Positions 7,422-16,761 of a stretch of 41,188 nucleotides of DNA are shown piece after piece. The notes under the pieces were generated by a model. It searched no databases, was not told the origin of the DNA, and worked only from the letters and a program-made list of their open reading frames with translations. Position 1 is the stretch's first letter; each line of letters starts with the position of its first letter. Position numbers and translations under genes: made by a program. This DNA comes from Chloroflexota bacterium (lineage in GTDB: Bacteria; Chloroflexota; Limnocylindria; QHBO01), in contig JACDEL010000019.1 in NCBI GenBank assembly GCA_013816405.1, forward strand, positions 1 to 41,188, written 5' to 3'.

Positions 7422-7490
7422 AAGGTGCGCCACGTGTGCATGCACCTTCGTCGTGGAGCCATGGCAGACGGATGGGCCAAACGGCACCTT
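7422..7490. repeat. Three copies of the heptamer GCACCTT in the divergent region
   Basis: AAGGTGC at 7422-7428 and GCACCTT at 7442-7448 form an inverted repeat with a 13-base spacer. A further GCACCTT lies at 7484-7490. Start-to-start distances of 20 and 42 bases are close to two and four helical turns. It may be a regulator site for the cupredoxin or the FMN reductase gene. Confidence 0.35.
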
Positions 7491-7517
7491 TACGGGGGCC
7501 AAGAGGCGGTCCAAACC

Positions 7518-7561
7518 TTGACAGAAATGGTTGCCGGTGCAACTACGTGTGTAGATAGTTG
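7518..7561 (+). promoter_or_regulatory. Promoter/operator of the FMN reductase gene
   Basis: A consensus TTGACA (-35) at 7518-7523 is followed at 7540-7561 by an inverted repeat CAACTA-N10-TAGTTG, with an inner CTAC-N4-GTAG dyad. The dyad covers the expected -10 position, so a bound repressor would block the promoter. The form resembles MarR- or BlaI-type sites; which regulator binds is unknown. Confidence 0.45.
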
Positions 7562-7574
7562 AGGAATCAATCAC

Positions 7575-8156
7575 ATGACCAGAGTCATGCAACCCATTCG
7601 TCTTCTCGGAATCGCGGGCAGCCTGCGCAGCGCCTCGTTCAACCGAGCGCTGCTGCGCGCCGCCGTCGAAATGGCGCCGTCGGGCGTCCAGATCACGACG
7701 TTCGACGAGCTCGCCGCGCTGCCCTTCTACGACGGCGACGTCGAGGCGGCCGGTGACCCGATCCCCGCTCGGTCGTTTCGTGCGGCAATCGACAGCGCCG
7801 ACGGCGTCCTGATCACCACTCCCGAGTACAACGACGGCACCAGCGCCGTCCTCAAGAACGCGATCGACTGGGCCTCGCGCCCGCCTCAGCGGACGCTGGC
7901 CGGCAAGGTGGTGGCGGTGATGGGCGCGTCCGTGACCCCGAGTGGAGCCCGCGGTGGAATCGAATCGGTCAAGCGCGCAGTGCGCCGCGCCGGCTCCGAA
8001 GTGCTCGACGAGCAGGTGGCCATTCCATCGGTCGCCGATGCCTTCGACGCCGACCTGCAGCTCACCGATCCGCTGATTCGCGCTGAGGTGGCAGGCCTGG
8101 TGGCCACGCTGGCTGCGCGGGCTCGCGCCGCATCCGAGGAGAAGCTCGCGGCCTAA
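7575..8156 (+). CDS. NADPH-dependent FMN reductase family protein
   Basis: A 193-residue flavodoxin-fold reductase of the YieF/ChrR/azoreductase group. The FMN phosphate loop is GSLRSASFNRALLRAA (about 14-29). The second hallmark is TTPEYNDGTSAVLKNAIDW (about 80-98), which contacts the isoalloxazine. Such enzymes reduce quinones, chromate or azo compounds with NAD(P)H and protect against redox stress. A GAGG site lies about 11 bases upstream of the ATG at 7575; an internal ATG at 7587 is an alternative. A dyad over the promoter suggests inducible expression. Its TAA stop shares bases with the stop of the convergent maltokinase gene. Confidence 0.85.
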   Translation: MTRVMQPIRLLGIAGSLRSASFNRALLRAAVEMAPSGVQITTFDELAALPFYDGDVEAAGDPIPARSFRAAIDSADGVLITTPEYNDGTSAVLKNAIDWASRPPQRTLAGKVVAVMGASVTPSGARGGIESVKRAVRRAGSEVLDEQVAIPSVADAFDADLQLTDPLIRAEVAGLVATLAARARAASEEKLAA

Positions 8157-9496
8157 CGGGCTGCGAGGCGCTCCAGGGCGCCGAGCGGCAGCCAGGTCCA
8201 GTCCGGCCGGTTGTTCGCCTCGTACACCACTTCGTAGCACGCCTTCTCGAGCTCGAAGGCGGCAAGCAACGGCGCCTGATCTGGCCTGAGCCCGCCATAT
8301 CCTTCCAGCAGGGCGGCTCGGGCCGCCCCAAGCCACTGGCTGCGCCCACCCGACGATGGGTCCCGGCCGACCGTGGCATGCGCCGCGTAATCGAGCGACC
8401 GCAGCATGCCGGCCAGGTCGCGCAACGGAGACGCCGATGCCCGACGCTCGGCGAGCGTTCGCGCCGGCTCGCCCTCGAAGTCGATGACAACGAACGCATC
8501 GTCGGTTCGGAGCAGCTGGCCCAGGTGGTAGTCGCCATGGATTCGGCTCACGCGAACCGCACCTGATTGCTGAATCGCGGCGAGGCCGGCCGTGATCCTG
8601 GGGACGAGATTCGCCAGGCGGGGCCGCAACGCGTCGTCGAGCACATCCACAGCGTCCCTCAGCTGCCTCTTGGCTCCAGTACTCCATTCGGAGAGCTCCT
8701 CCTGCGTCGCGAGCCGGGATGGGAAGCCCGGCGTCACGGGACGGGAAGCCAGTGCCTCGTGCATCGCGGCCGTGAGGCGGCCGATCTGCTCGACCCCTCG
8801 AAGCGCCTCTGCCGGCCCTTCCGGCTCCACTGAAAGGCGGTCGAGGACCCAGCTCCACGCGTCACCCGCCGACGGTACGAGCTGCTGGAGCATTGCGGCC
8901 GAATGCTGCTCGCCGTCAAGGAGATAGATGGCCGATCCCGCCAGCAGCGGCGCCTCACGGAAGCCGACTTCGGTCAGGAACGCGTTCACCTCGACCTCGG
9001 GGTTGGTCCCTGGCTCCACCAGCCGGTACAGCTTCAGCATCAGCGACTCGCCCAGCGCCACCGACGTGTTCGACTGCTGCACCTCCAGCCGGCGTTCGGC
9101 CGCTGACGCCAGCGCCGCAGCCCCACCCGGGAGCAGCTCCGACCCCGCATTGGTTGGCGAGAATTGCCACTGGCCGCGAGCACCGGCGAGTTCGCCCCCG
9201 CCGAGCATCAAACCGGCGATTGCGCTCCACACCCCGTCGCCGTCCCGCGGCTCCGAGAACAGGTCACCCACGAGCACCACCGGCACGAGATAGCGCGCAC
9301 GGGCACCCACGGCATCGGTCGCCTCGAGCACGACCAGCCAGCCGGCGGATTCGTCGATCTGCGAAGCATCGAGCAGCTCGACGCGCGTCAGCGTCCGGCT
9401 CTTGCCTCGATACCAGCGCTGCGCCGCAACCCACTCGGGAGTGAACGCCGACGCCAGGCGCTGGAGCCGATGATCAGGCGTCGGCCTGGGAGCCAT
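8153..9496 (-). CDS. mak: Maltokinase
   Basis: A 447-residue kinase of the Pep2/Mak family, which phosphorylates maltose to alpha-maltose 1-phosphate with ATP. The phosphotransferase core is seen as RIHGDYHLGQLL (catalytic Asp at about 322) and VVIDFEGEP (338-344) followed by LAERRASASPLRDLAGMLRS, a family signature. The N-terminal cap starts with WVAAQRWYRGKSRT. It overlaps the upstream trehalose synthase gene by 23 bases, so the two are translationally coupled; in mycobacteria the two proteins form a complex. The product normally feeds GlgE for alpha-glucan synthesis; no glgE is in this window. It is the last gene of the operon. Confidence 0.92.
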   Translation of the reverse strand: MAPRPTPDHRLQRLASAFTPEWVAAQRWYRGKSRTLTRVELLDASQIDESAGWLVVLEATDAVGARARYLVPVVLVGDLFSEPRDGDGVWSAIAGLMLGGGELAGARGQWQFSPTNAGSELLPGGAAALASAAERRLEVQQSNTSVALGESLMLKLYRLVEPGTNPEVEVNAFLTEVGFREAPLLAGSAIYLLDGEQHSAAMLQQLVPSAGDAWSWVLDRLSVEPEGPAEALRGVEQIGRLTAAMHEALASRPVTPGFPSRLATQEELSEWSTGAKRQLRDAVDVLDDALRPRLANLVPRITAGLAAIQQSGAVRVSRIHGDYHLGQLLRTDDAFVVIDFEGEPARTLAERRASASPLRDLAGMLRSLDYAAHATVGRDPSSGGRSQWLGAARAALLEGYGGLRPDQAPLLAAFELEKACYEVVYEANNRPDWTWLPLGALERLAAR

Positions 9497-11150
9497 CGGT
9501 CAGCAGGAACCAGTAGAACCCGTGGGGGGCAAAGGTCAACAGGTATGGCAGCTCACCGATTGGCGGGAAGCGGACGTGACCGATCATCTCGAGCGGCACC
9601 ATGCCGTCGAAGGCGCGCAGGTCGAGCTCGACGTACTGCACGAAGCGCGACAGGTTGGCGACGCACAGGATGGTGATCCCCTCGTGCTCGCGCAGGTAGG
9701 CGAGCACCCGCGTGTTCGCGGGGTCGAGGAACTTGAGCGACCCACGCCCGAAGGCCGGGTAATTGCCTCGCACGCGCAGGATGCGGCGCATCCAGTGCAG
9801 CAGTGAGCCGGGAATACGCTCCTGCGCCTCGACGTTGACCGCCTGGTACCCGTACACCGGATCGACGATCACCGGCGAGTAGAGCGCGGCCGCATCGGCG
9901 CCCGAGAAGCCTGCATTGCGGTCGGGCGTCCATTGCATCGGCGTCCGAACGCCGTTGCGGTCCCCCAGGTAGACGTTGTCGCCCATCCCGATCTCGTCGC
10001 CGTAATAGATGACCGGGGTCCCCGGCATCGACAGCAGCAGGCCGTTGAGCAGCTCCAGCCGGCCGCGGCTGTTCTCGACGAGGGGCGCGAGCCTGCGCCG
10101 AATCCCCATGTTGATGCGGGCACGGAGATCGGCCGCGTACTCCTTCCACATGTAGTCGCGCTCGTCGGCGCTGACCATCTCGAGCGTCAGCTCGTCGTGA
10201 TTGCGCAGGAAGAGAGCCCACTGAGCGGTGTCCGGGATCGCTGGCGTGCGCTCCATGATGTCGACGATTGGGGAGCGGTCCTCCTTGCGCAGGGCGATCC
10301 AGATGCGCGGCATCAGCGGGAAGTGAAACGCCATGTGGCACTCGTCACCGTCGCCGAAGTAGGGACGCACGTCGTCAGGCCACTGGTTCGCCTCCGCCAG
10401 CAGCATTCGACCGGGGTGCTTCGCGTCCATTGCCGCGCGGAGCCTTTTCAGCACCGCGTGGGTCTCCGGCAGGTTCTCGCCGTTGGTCCCCTCGCGCTCC
10501 ACCAGGTAGGGGACCGCGTCGAGCCGCAGCCCATCCACGCCCATCTCCAGCCAGAAGCGCATCGCCCGGACCACGGCGCGCAGCACGGCGGGCGTGTCGA
10601 AGTTCAGATCGGGCTGGTGGCTGAAGAAGCGATGCCAGTAGTACTCCTGGCGCCCGTTGTCCCAGGCCCAGTTGCTTGTCTCGGTGTCGTTGAAGATGAT
10701 CCGGGCGTCCGCGAACTTCTTGTCATCCTTCGACCAGACGTACCAGTCCTGGCGCGGATTGGTGCGCGACGCGCGCGACTCGACGAACCACGGATGCTGG
10801 TCGCTGGTGTGGTTGATGACCAGCTCGGTGATGACCCGCAGGCCACGCTTGTGCGCGGCCCGAACGAAGGCGCGGAAGTCGGTGCGGGTGCCGTACGGCG
10901 GGTGGACGTTGGTGTAGTCCGCGATGTCATACCCGTCGTCGCGCATCGGCGAGGGGTAGAACGGCATCAGCCAGATGGCGGTGACGCCCAGGGCGGCGAT
11001 GTAGTCGAGCTTGCTGGTAAGGCCGATGAAGTCGCCGATGCCGTCTCCCGACGAGTCGGCGAAGGCCTTCACGTGCAGCTGGTAAATGACCGCGTCCTTG
11101 TACCAGAGCGGGTCGCTGCCCAGCGGCGCGGACGCGGATCTGCGGGTCAC
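9474..11150 (-). CDS. treS: Trehalose synthase (maltose alpha-D-glucosyltransferase)
   Basis: A 558-residue GH13 (subfamily 16 type) enzyme that interconverts trehalose and maltose. The barrel begins at DAVIYQLHVKAF. Catalytic residues are visible: nucleophile Asp211 in GLRLDAVPYL, acid/base Glu253 in LLAEANQWPDD and Asp319 in RNHDELTLE. Length is normal for a TreS without a fused kinase. With the maltokinase it would convert imported trehalose to maltose and then maltose 1-phosphate. The start is GTG 31 bases after the permease stop; a TACCCT box ends 7 bases before it, so the gene may also have its own leaderless transcript. Confidence 0.95.
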   Translation of the reverse strand: MTRRSASAPLGSDPLWYKDAVIYQLHVKAFADSSGDGIGDFIGLTSKLDYIAALGVTAIWLMPFYPSPMRDDGYDIADYTNVHPPYGTRTDFRAFVRAAHKRGLRVITELVINHTSDQHPWFVESRASRTNPRQDWYVWSKDDKKFADARIIFNDTETSNWAWDNGRQEYYWHRFFSHQPDLNFDTPAVLRAVVRAMRFWLEMGVDGLRLDAVPYLVEREGTNGENLPETHAVLKRLRAAMDAKHPGRMLLAEANQWPDDVRPYFGDGDECHMAFHFPLMPRIWIALRKEDRSPIVDIMERTPAIPDTAQWALFLRNHDELTLEMVSADERDYMWKEYAADLRARINMGIRRRLAPLVENSRGRLELLNGLLLSMPGTPVIYYGDEIGMGDNVYLGDRNGVRTPMQWTPDRNAGFSGADAAALYSPVIVDPVYGYQAVNVEAQERIPGSLLHWMRRILRVRGNYPAFGRGSLKFLDPANTRVLAYLREHEGITILCVANLSRFVQYVELDLRAFDGMVPLEMIGHVRFPPIGELPYLLTFAPHGFYWFLLTDGSQADA

Positions 11151-11157
11151 GCCAGAG

Positions 11158-11163
11158 AGGGTA
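11158..11163 (-). promoter_or_regulatory. Possible internal leaderless promoter for treS
   Basis: TACCCT on the minus strand, 7 bases before the GTG start of treS. It would allow treS-mak expression independent of the transporter genes. Confidence 0.4.
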
Positions 11164-11181
11164 CCCGACAGGGCCGAGGGT

Positions 11182-12069
11182 CTAGCCCTTGACCGAGCCT
11201 CCCACGATGCCGCGCACGAAGAAGCGCTGCAGGCCGAAGAAGACGATCAGCGGCAGCGCCATCGAGATGAAGGCCGCTGCTCCGAGGAACTCCGTTCCTG
11301 CGCCCTGCGACGTCACCAGCCCGGCGATGCTGACCGTCAACGGCAGGTTGTCCGGATTTACGATGCTGATGTAGATGAGCGCCACCAGCAGGTCGTTCCA
11401 GACGAACAGGAACTGGAAGATCGCCAGCGCGGCGATAGCCGGCACGCTCATCGGCAGGGCAAGGCGGAAGAAGCTGGTGACCGAGCTGGCTCCGTCGATC
11501 GCCGCCGACTCGAACACCTCGCGCGGCAGTGAGCCCATGAAGTTCCGCAACAGGTAGATCGCGAACGGCAGCCCATAGGCCGTGTGCGCCAGCCAGACCG
11601 CCAGGAAGGTCCCCGCGATCCCCCAGCTTGCGAACAGGCTGAGGACCGGAATCAGGGTCGCCTGCAACGGGACGACGAGCAGCCCCACGACCACCACGAA
11701 CAGGATGTTGCGGCCGGGGAACTCCATCCAGCTGAAGGCGTACGCGGCAAAGGCGGCCACGAAGATCGGGATCACCGTGGCAGGGATGCTGATGAAGAGG
11801 CTGTTGAGGAAGTTGGTGCCGATGTTGCTCTGGCCCAGGACGTGCGCGTAGTTCTCGAAGGTGAAGTTGTATGGCGGGAAGAGCGCCGACCACCAGCCCG
11901 TGCCGAATGCCTCCGTCGCGGGACGGAAGGAGTTGACGAAGAGCCCGAAGGTTGGGATCGCCCAGATGACCATCAGCACGATCAGCGCGGTGTGCAGGCC
12001 GATGTGCTGTCGCGCGAACCATCCCTGCTCCGGTCCGGCCTGGTCCAGCCCTGGGCTGGTGGCGGTCAT
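11182..12069 (-). CDS. Alpha-glucoside ABC transporter permease (AglG/MalG type)
   Basis: A 295-residue sugar permease with about six spans. The ATPase-coupling EAA loop reads EVFESAAIDGASSVTSFFRLALPMS. Stretches such as FAAYAFSWMEFPGRN and VPLQATLIPVL resemble the AglG branch for trehalose, sucrose and maltose. It pairs with the upstream AglF-like permease, which it overlaps by 4 bases (ATGA). The N-terminus is cytoplasmic and charged. Substrate assignment rests on the adjoining treS and maltokinase genes and the AglE-like binding protein. Confidence 0.9.
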   Translation of the reverse strand: MTATSPGLDQAGPEQGWFARQHIGLHTALIVLMVIWAIPTFGLFVNSFRPATEAFGTGWWSALFPPYNFTFENYAHVLGQSNIGTNFLNSLFISIPATVIPIFVAAFAAYAFSWMEFPGRNILFVVVVGLLVVPLQATLIPVLSLFASWGIAGTFLAVWLAHTAYGLPFAIYLLRNFMGSLPREVFESAAIDGASSVTSFFRLALPMSVPAIAALAIFQFLFVWNDLLVALIYISIVNPDNLPLTVSIAGLVTSQGAGTEFLGAAAFISMALPLIVFFGLQRFFVRGIVGGSVKG

Positions 12070-13043
12070 CGAACCGCCTCCTGTGCCCGGAAGCGACCGA
12101 TGTTGAAGAACATGATCGGGATGATCGCGAGCAGAAGCACGACGGCGATCGCGCTGGCCCGGCCGTACTGGCCGAACTTGAACATCTCGGCATACATCTC
12201 GTTGGCGATCACGTTGGTATTCAGGTTCCCGCTCGTCATCGTGAAGACGACGTCAAAGGCCTTCAGGGCCGTGATGATCATGGTGGTCGACACGACCACG
12301 AGTGTGGGCACCAGCAGGGGAAAGACGATGCCGCGGAACACCTGCCATTCCGTGGCGCCATCCATGCGTGCCGCTTCCATCAGCTCGGGGTTGATCCCCT
12401 TGAGTGCGGCCGAGATGATGACCATCGCGAAGCCGGTCCACATCCAGGCCATGACGATGATCAGCATGAAGGTGTTGACGCTGAAGTCCTCGATCTGCAG
12501 CCAGGGGATCGGACCCAGCCCGGCCACACCGACCGCCGCGTTGAGCGTCCCGGTCTGGACGGCTCCCGGTGGCTTGTACTGGTACATGTACAGCCAGATC
12601 ACGCCGGCGGCGACCATGCTGATGGCGAGCGGCACGAAGATCACGCTCTTGGCGAACGATTCGTACTTCACCTTGTCGACGAGGACGGCCACGAGCAGCC
12701 CGAAGCCCACCACGAAGAGGGTCAGGAAGATCAGCCACAGCAGGTTGTTCTTGAGGGCCGACAGGGCGTCCGCGCTGCCGAAGAACCAGAAAAAGTTGTC
12801 CAGCCCGACGAAGGTCTTGCCGAGGCTATCCTGGAAGCTGCGAAGGATCGTGCCGATCATCGGATAGACGAGGAACAGCGCGAGGAAGGCGAGGGCGGGA
12901 GCCAGCCATAGCCACGGCCGGATAGCCGGCCGCCGGCGCTCGGGCAGGATGCGCAGCACCTGCTCCGTGGCCCAGATGTAGCCGATCAGGACTCCAGGCA
13001 CGCCAACGACCACGATGGCCGCAGTGATCAGCTTGTCGGTCAT
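12066..13043 (-). CDS. Alpha-glucoside ABC transporter permease (AglF/MalF type)
   Basis: A 325-residue permease with an extra N-terminal span (about 5-25) before the core. The EAA loop is ELMEAARMDGATEWQVFRGIVFPLLVP near residue 220-245. It heterodimerises with the AglG-like protein to form the sugar channel. The ATG has a strong GAGGAGGAG site immediately upstream. That site can pair with CTCCT about 8 bases before it, and a large hairpin lies between this gene and the binding protein gene, so expression relative to the binding protein is probably lowered post-transcriptionally. Confidence 0.9.
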   Translation of the reverse strand: MTDKLITAAIVVVGVPGVLIGYIWATEQVLRILPERRRPAIRPWLWLAPALAFLALFLVYPMIGTILRSFQDSLGKTFVGLDNFFWFFGSADALSALKNNLLWLIFLTLFVVGFGLLVAVLVDKVKYESFAKSVIFVPLAISMVAAGVIWLYMYQYKPPGAVQTGTLNAAVGVAGLGPIPWLQIEDFSVNTFMLIIVMAWMWTGFAMVIISAALKGINPELMEAARMDGATEWQVFRGIVFPLLVPTLVVVSTTMIITALKAFDVVFTMTSGNLNTNVIANEMYAEMFKFGQYGRASAIAVVLLLAIIPIMFFNIGRFRAQEAVR

Positions 13044-13074
13044 GCTCCTCCTCGGAGATCAGGAGGTCCGTTGC

Positions 13075-13108
13075 GGACCGAGACGCGGCACGCGCCGCGC
13101 CTCGGTCC
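13075..13108 (-). promoter_or_regulatory. Intercistronic hairpin after the binding protein gene
   Basis: GGACCGAG pairs with CTCGGTCC and inside it CGCGGC pairs with GCCGCG, around a 4-base loop, with one mismatch. No U tract follows. It probably acts as partial terminator or 3' end protector, giving more binding protein than permease mRNA, as in malE-malF of enteric bacteria. Confidence 0.6.
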
Positions 13109-13126
13109 TTGGCAGGTCAGGTCCCG

Positions 13127-14401
13127 CTACGCCGCGGGCTTGTAGGCGTCGTCGGCGACCGTCTGCAAGGCCTTCAGGGCCTCATCGACTGTCTCCGAGC
13201 CCGAGGTCAGGCTGACCAGGTGCGACCAGAAGGCCGCATTCATCGCGCTCGGCATCAGGTCCGACGCATCGAACACGAACTGCTCCGCGTTCGCGACCGC
13301 TGCCCCGGCGTTCTTGCTGAAGTCGTCTGGGTAGGAGGTCGCATTCTTGTTCGCTGACAGCGCGCCGCCGGCCTTGACCCAGATGTCCTGGGCCTTGGCG
13401 GTCACCAGGTACTTCATCAGCGACTTGGCCGCATCGGTGGCGTGGAACATGCCGAACAGGTCACCCGCGCCCTCGACCGCCTTCGTGTAGTCCGGGTTGA
13501 TGGCCGGGAACGGGAAGGCGTTGAAGTCGGTACCTGCCTTGAGGTCGGCGAACTTGCCGAGGCCACTCATGAAGTTGGCCTGCTCGAAGAACTCGCAGCC
13601 GGGAGGGCTCTTGAAGAGCGGATCCCCAGCCAGCTCGAACTTCGTCGCGACGGCATTGGTACCGCCGCCGTAGGTGTTCTTGACGACGTCCATGTACAGG
13701 TCAAAGGCGGCCTTGATCTTGGGGTCGGTCCACTTGACCTTGCCCGCCCACCAGTCGTTGTACACCTCCGGGCCTGACTGGCGAAGCAGGATGTTCTCGA
13801 TCCAGTCAGTCGCTGGCCAGCCTGACGCGTCGCCCGACTCGATGCCAACGCACCACAGTGAATCTGCGTCGCCCATGTTGGCCTGGCCCTGGGAGATGAG
13901 CTCGTCCCATGTCGCCGGTGGGCTCGCCGAGTAGTCGTGGCTCGCCGTGTTGTAGTAGATCAGACCCTTCAGGGCGGCCTTGATGAAGATGCCGTAGGTC
14001 TTGCCGTCCGACTTGCCCAGGTCCACGAGGGCGGGCGAAGTCTCGTCGGTGTAGGTCCCGATGTCGAGGACCTCGTCGAGCGGCTGCAGCGCGCCGGCCT
14101 TGGCGTATTCGGCCATCTGCCCGGGGCCTGGGAGTCCGGCGAGGTCCGGCAGCACGCCGGTCGGGATGCCGGCCGCCAGGATGTCGTTGATCGAGCGCGT
14201 GCCCTGGTACTTCACCTTGTTGCCCGTATCGGTCTCCCACGGCTTGACCATGGCAAGGAAGGCGTCCTGCTCAGCATCGGTCCATGTGCCGATGACGGTT
14301 ACGGTCTTTGGATCTGCTCCGCTCGGAGTCGAGGTGCCGCACGCCGCCATCACGAGAGCGATGACCACGAGCGGCAAGAACCAACGGAATCGTCGCGCCA
14401 T
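13127..14401 (-). CDS. Alpha-glucoside-binding lipoprotein (AglE type)
   Basis: A 424-residue family 1 extracellular sugar-binding protein. The signal ends in LVMAAC (Cys21). AglE-like stretches include YAKAGALQPLDEVLD, then SLWCVGIESGDASGWPATDW. It captures the sugar at the cell surface and delivers it to the two permeases. An upstream in-frame start exists, but the ATG at 14401 begins a proper signal peptide and has GGAGG 5 bases upstream. The gene is followed by the strong hairpin at 13075-13108. The likely ligand is trehalose or another alpha-glucoside, inferred from TreS and maltokinase downstream. Confidence 0.9.
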   Translation of the reverse strand: MARRFRWFLPLVVIALVMAACGTSTPSGADPKTVTVIGTWTDAEQDAFLAMVKPWETDTGNKVKYQGTRSINDILAAGIPTGVLPDLAGLPGPGQMAEYAKAGALQPLDEVLDIGTYTDETSPALVDLGKSDGKTYGIFIKAALKGLIYYNTASHDYSASPPATWDELISQGQANMGDADSLWCVGIESGDASGWPATDWIENILLRQSGPEVYNDWWAGKVKWTDPKIKAAFDLYMDVVKNTYGGGTNAVATKFELAGDPLFKSPPGCEFFEQANFMSGLGKFADLKAGTDFNAFPFPAINPDYTKAVEGAGDLFGMFHATDAAKSLMKYLVTAKAQDIWVKAGGALSANKNATSYPDDFSKNAGAAVANAEQFVFDASDLMPSAMNAAFWSHLVSLTSGSETVDEALKALQTVADDAYKPAA

Positions 14402-14419
14402 GAGATCCTCCATTACGAA

Positions 14420-14435
14420 GCCACCAATGGGTGGC
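14420..14435. other. Small hairpin between ATPase and binding protein genes
   Basis: GCCACC-AATG-GGTGGC, a perfect 6-base stem with a 4-base loop, 18 bases upstream of the binding protein start. It may be an mRNA processing or stability element; its role is unproven. Confidence 0.35.
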
Positions 14436-14453
14436 ATTGCTCGTGGCTGGTCG

Positions 14454-15545
<1,092 letters not shown>

Positions 15546-15621
15546 CCGCATCTTCCTCTGGAGGGGTCTGCGCTCGCCCATCGGGCGGGTCAACCAAGCC
15601 GCGCGCTACCGCGGGTCCTGC

Positions 15622-15639
15622 ATCATAAGACACCGTGTC
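15622..15639 (-). promoter_or_regulatory. Promoter and dyad of the alpha-glucoside operon
   Basis: On the minus strand a TATGAT -10 (15622-15627) is preceded by a perfect 11-base palindrome, GACAC-C-GTGTC (15629-15639). The palindrome lies in the -35/-10 spacer and reaches into the last codons of the upstream racemase gene. It is a likely repressor site for sugar control; no regulator gene is adjacent. Confidence 0.45.
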
Positions 15640-16720
15640 ACCGGGGGGAAGATGCCTCGTCGGCCAGTCCCCAGAGGTCGCCGACCGTGAAGCCTTCGGG
15701 AAATGGGTCGGCCGGGTCGAGTGCGTACTCGGCCCGTCCGGTGATCCAGGCGCTCCCTGTCAGCTGCGGAACCACGGCGCGATACGGGCCGACTGTCGTC
15801 TCGCGCAACAGCCGCCCGGTCCAGGCCGTGCCCAGGATCCCCTCGTGCACGAAGTCGTCGCCGATGGCGAGCTTGCCTCGAGCGTGGAGGACGGCCATGC
15901 GGGCGCACGTGCCCGTGCCGCATGGAGAGCGGTCGAGGACGCCGGTGAACGATTCGGGGCGATTCCAGTCGAGGGTGCCGGAGGAGACGACCACCGTGTT
16001 CTTGCCATGCGCGCCGGCGAGCGTCGGTGGCGCCGTGAGCTCGACGATGCTGATGCCGCGGATCTCGGGGTGGTCGGGATGCGCGACGGGAATCTGCTCG
16101 TGGGCCGCCGCCTTCAGCATCTCGCCCAGCCGCACGATGTCGCGCCCCTCGTCGGGCGTCAGCCGGAGGCCGAGCGCCGAGGCCTCGACGATCGCGTAGA
16201 ACATGCCGCCCCAGGCGACGTCGACCTTGACCCGTCCGATCTGCGGCACCTCGACCGGCGCGTTGATCTCGATCGCGAAGGCGGGGACGTTCTCGAAGGT
16301 GATCGAGGTGGCCTGGCCGTCGCGCACGTCGGCGCGGATCCGGATCAGGCCGGCCGGGGCTTCCAGGGTGAGCTGGGTGATCGGCTCCGTCACTGGAACC
16401 AGCTTCTCGGCGATGAGCACGGTGGCGGTGCAGATCGTGTTCGATCCGCTCATCGCCGGGTATTCGGCCTGCTCCATGATCACGAAGCCGGCATCGGCCT
16501 TTGGGTCGGTGGGCGGCAGGATCACGTTGGCGCAGAGGGCCGGATAGCCGCGCGGCTCGCGCAGCATCAGGCGTCGCAGCCGGTCCCCGTGCTCGGCGAG
16601 GTGGTTGCGCTTCTCGAGCATGGTCGCGCCTGGGACGTCGTGGACTCCGCCGACGATGACCCGCCCCGGCTCGCCGCCGGCGTGCGCGTCGACGGCGGTG
16701 ATGGTCGTGTCCAGTCGCAT
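15638..16720 (-). CDS. Proline racemase family protein (hydroxyproline epimerase/dehydratase)
   Basis: A 360-residue enzyme of the proline racemase superfamily, which uses two opposing residues to exchange the alpha-proton of proline or hydroxyproline. The second catalytic Cys is present (Cys267 in DRSPCGTGTC). The first, normally in MCGH, is Ser91 in MSGSNTICT. Ser/Cys members are linked in the literature to trans-3-hydroxy-L-proline dehydration and/or 4-hydroxyproline epimerisation rather than to plain proline racemisation. No hydroxyproline catabolic genes flank it. It is upstream of, and on the same strand as, the sugar operon, but that operon has its own promoter-like sequence. Confidence 0.85.
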   Translation of the reverse strand: MRLDTTITAVDAHAGGEPGRVIVGGVHDVPGATMLEKRNHLAEHGDRLRRLMLREPRGYPALCANVILPPTDPKADAGFVIMEQAEYPAMSGSNTICTATVLIAEKLVPVTEPITQLTLEAPAGLIRIRADVRDGQATSITFENVPAFAIEINAPVEVPQIGRVKVDVAWGGMFYAIVEASALGLRLTPDEGRDIVRLGEMLKAAAHEQIPVAHPDHPEIRGISIVELTAPPTLAGAHGKNTVVVSSGTLDWNRPESFTGVLDRSPCGTGTCARMAVLHARGKLAIGDDFVHEGILGTAWTGRLLRETTVGPYRAVVPQLTGSAWITGRAEYALDPADPFPEGFTVGDLWGLADEASSPR

Positions 16721-16761
16721 GCCGGCATGGTGCCACGCCTGCGCTGCTCGGGGACTTCGCG

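Noticed and set aside
7401-8858. Long minus-strand open frame covering the FMN reductase region
   Set aside because: It is antisense to a recognised flavodoxin-fold gene and part of the maltokinase gene in another frame, with low-complexity Arg/Gly/Ala composition.
9933-11192. Long plus-strand open frame opposite treS
   Set aside because: It mirrors treS codons in GC-rich DNA and has no recognisable domain; treS has intact catalytic residues.
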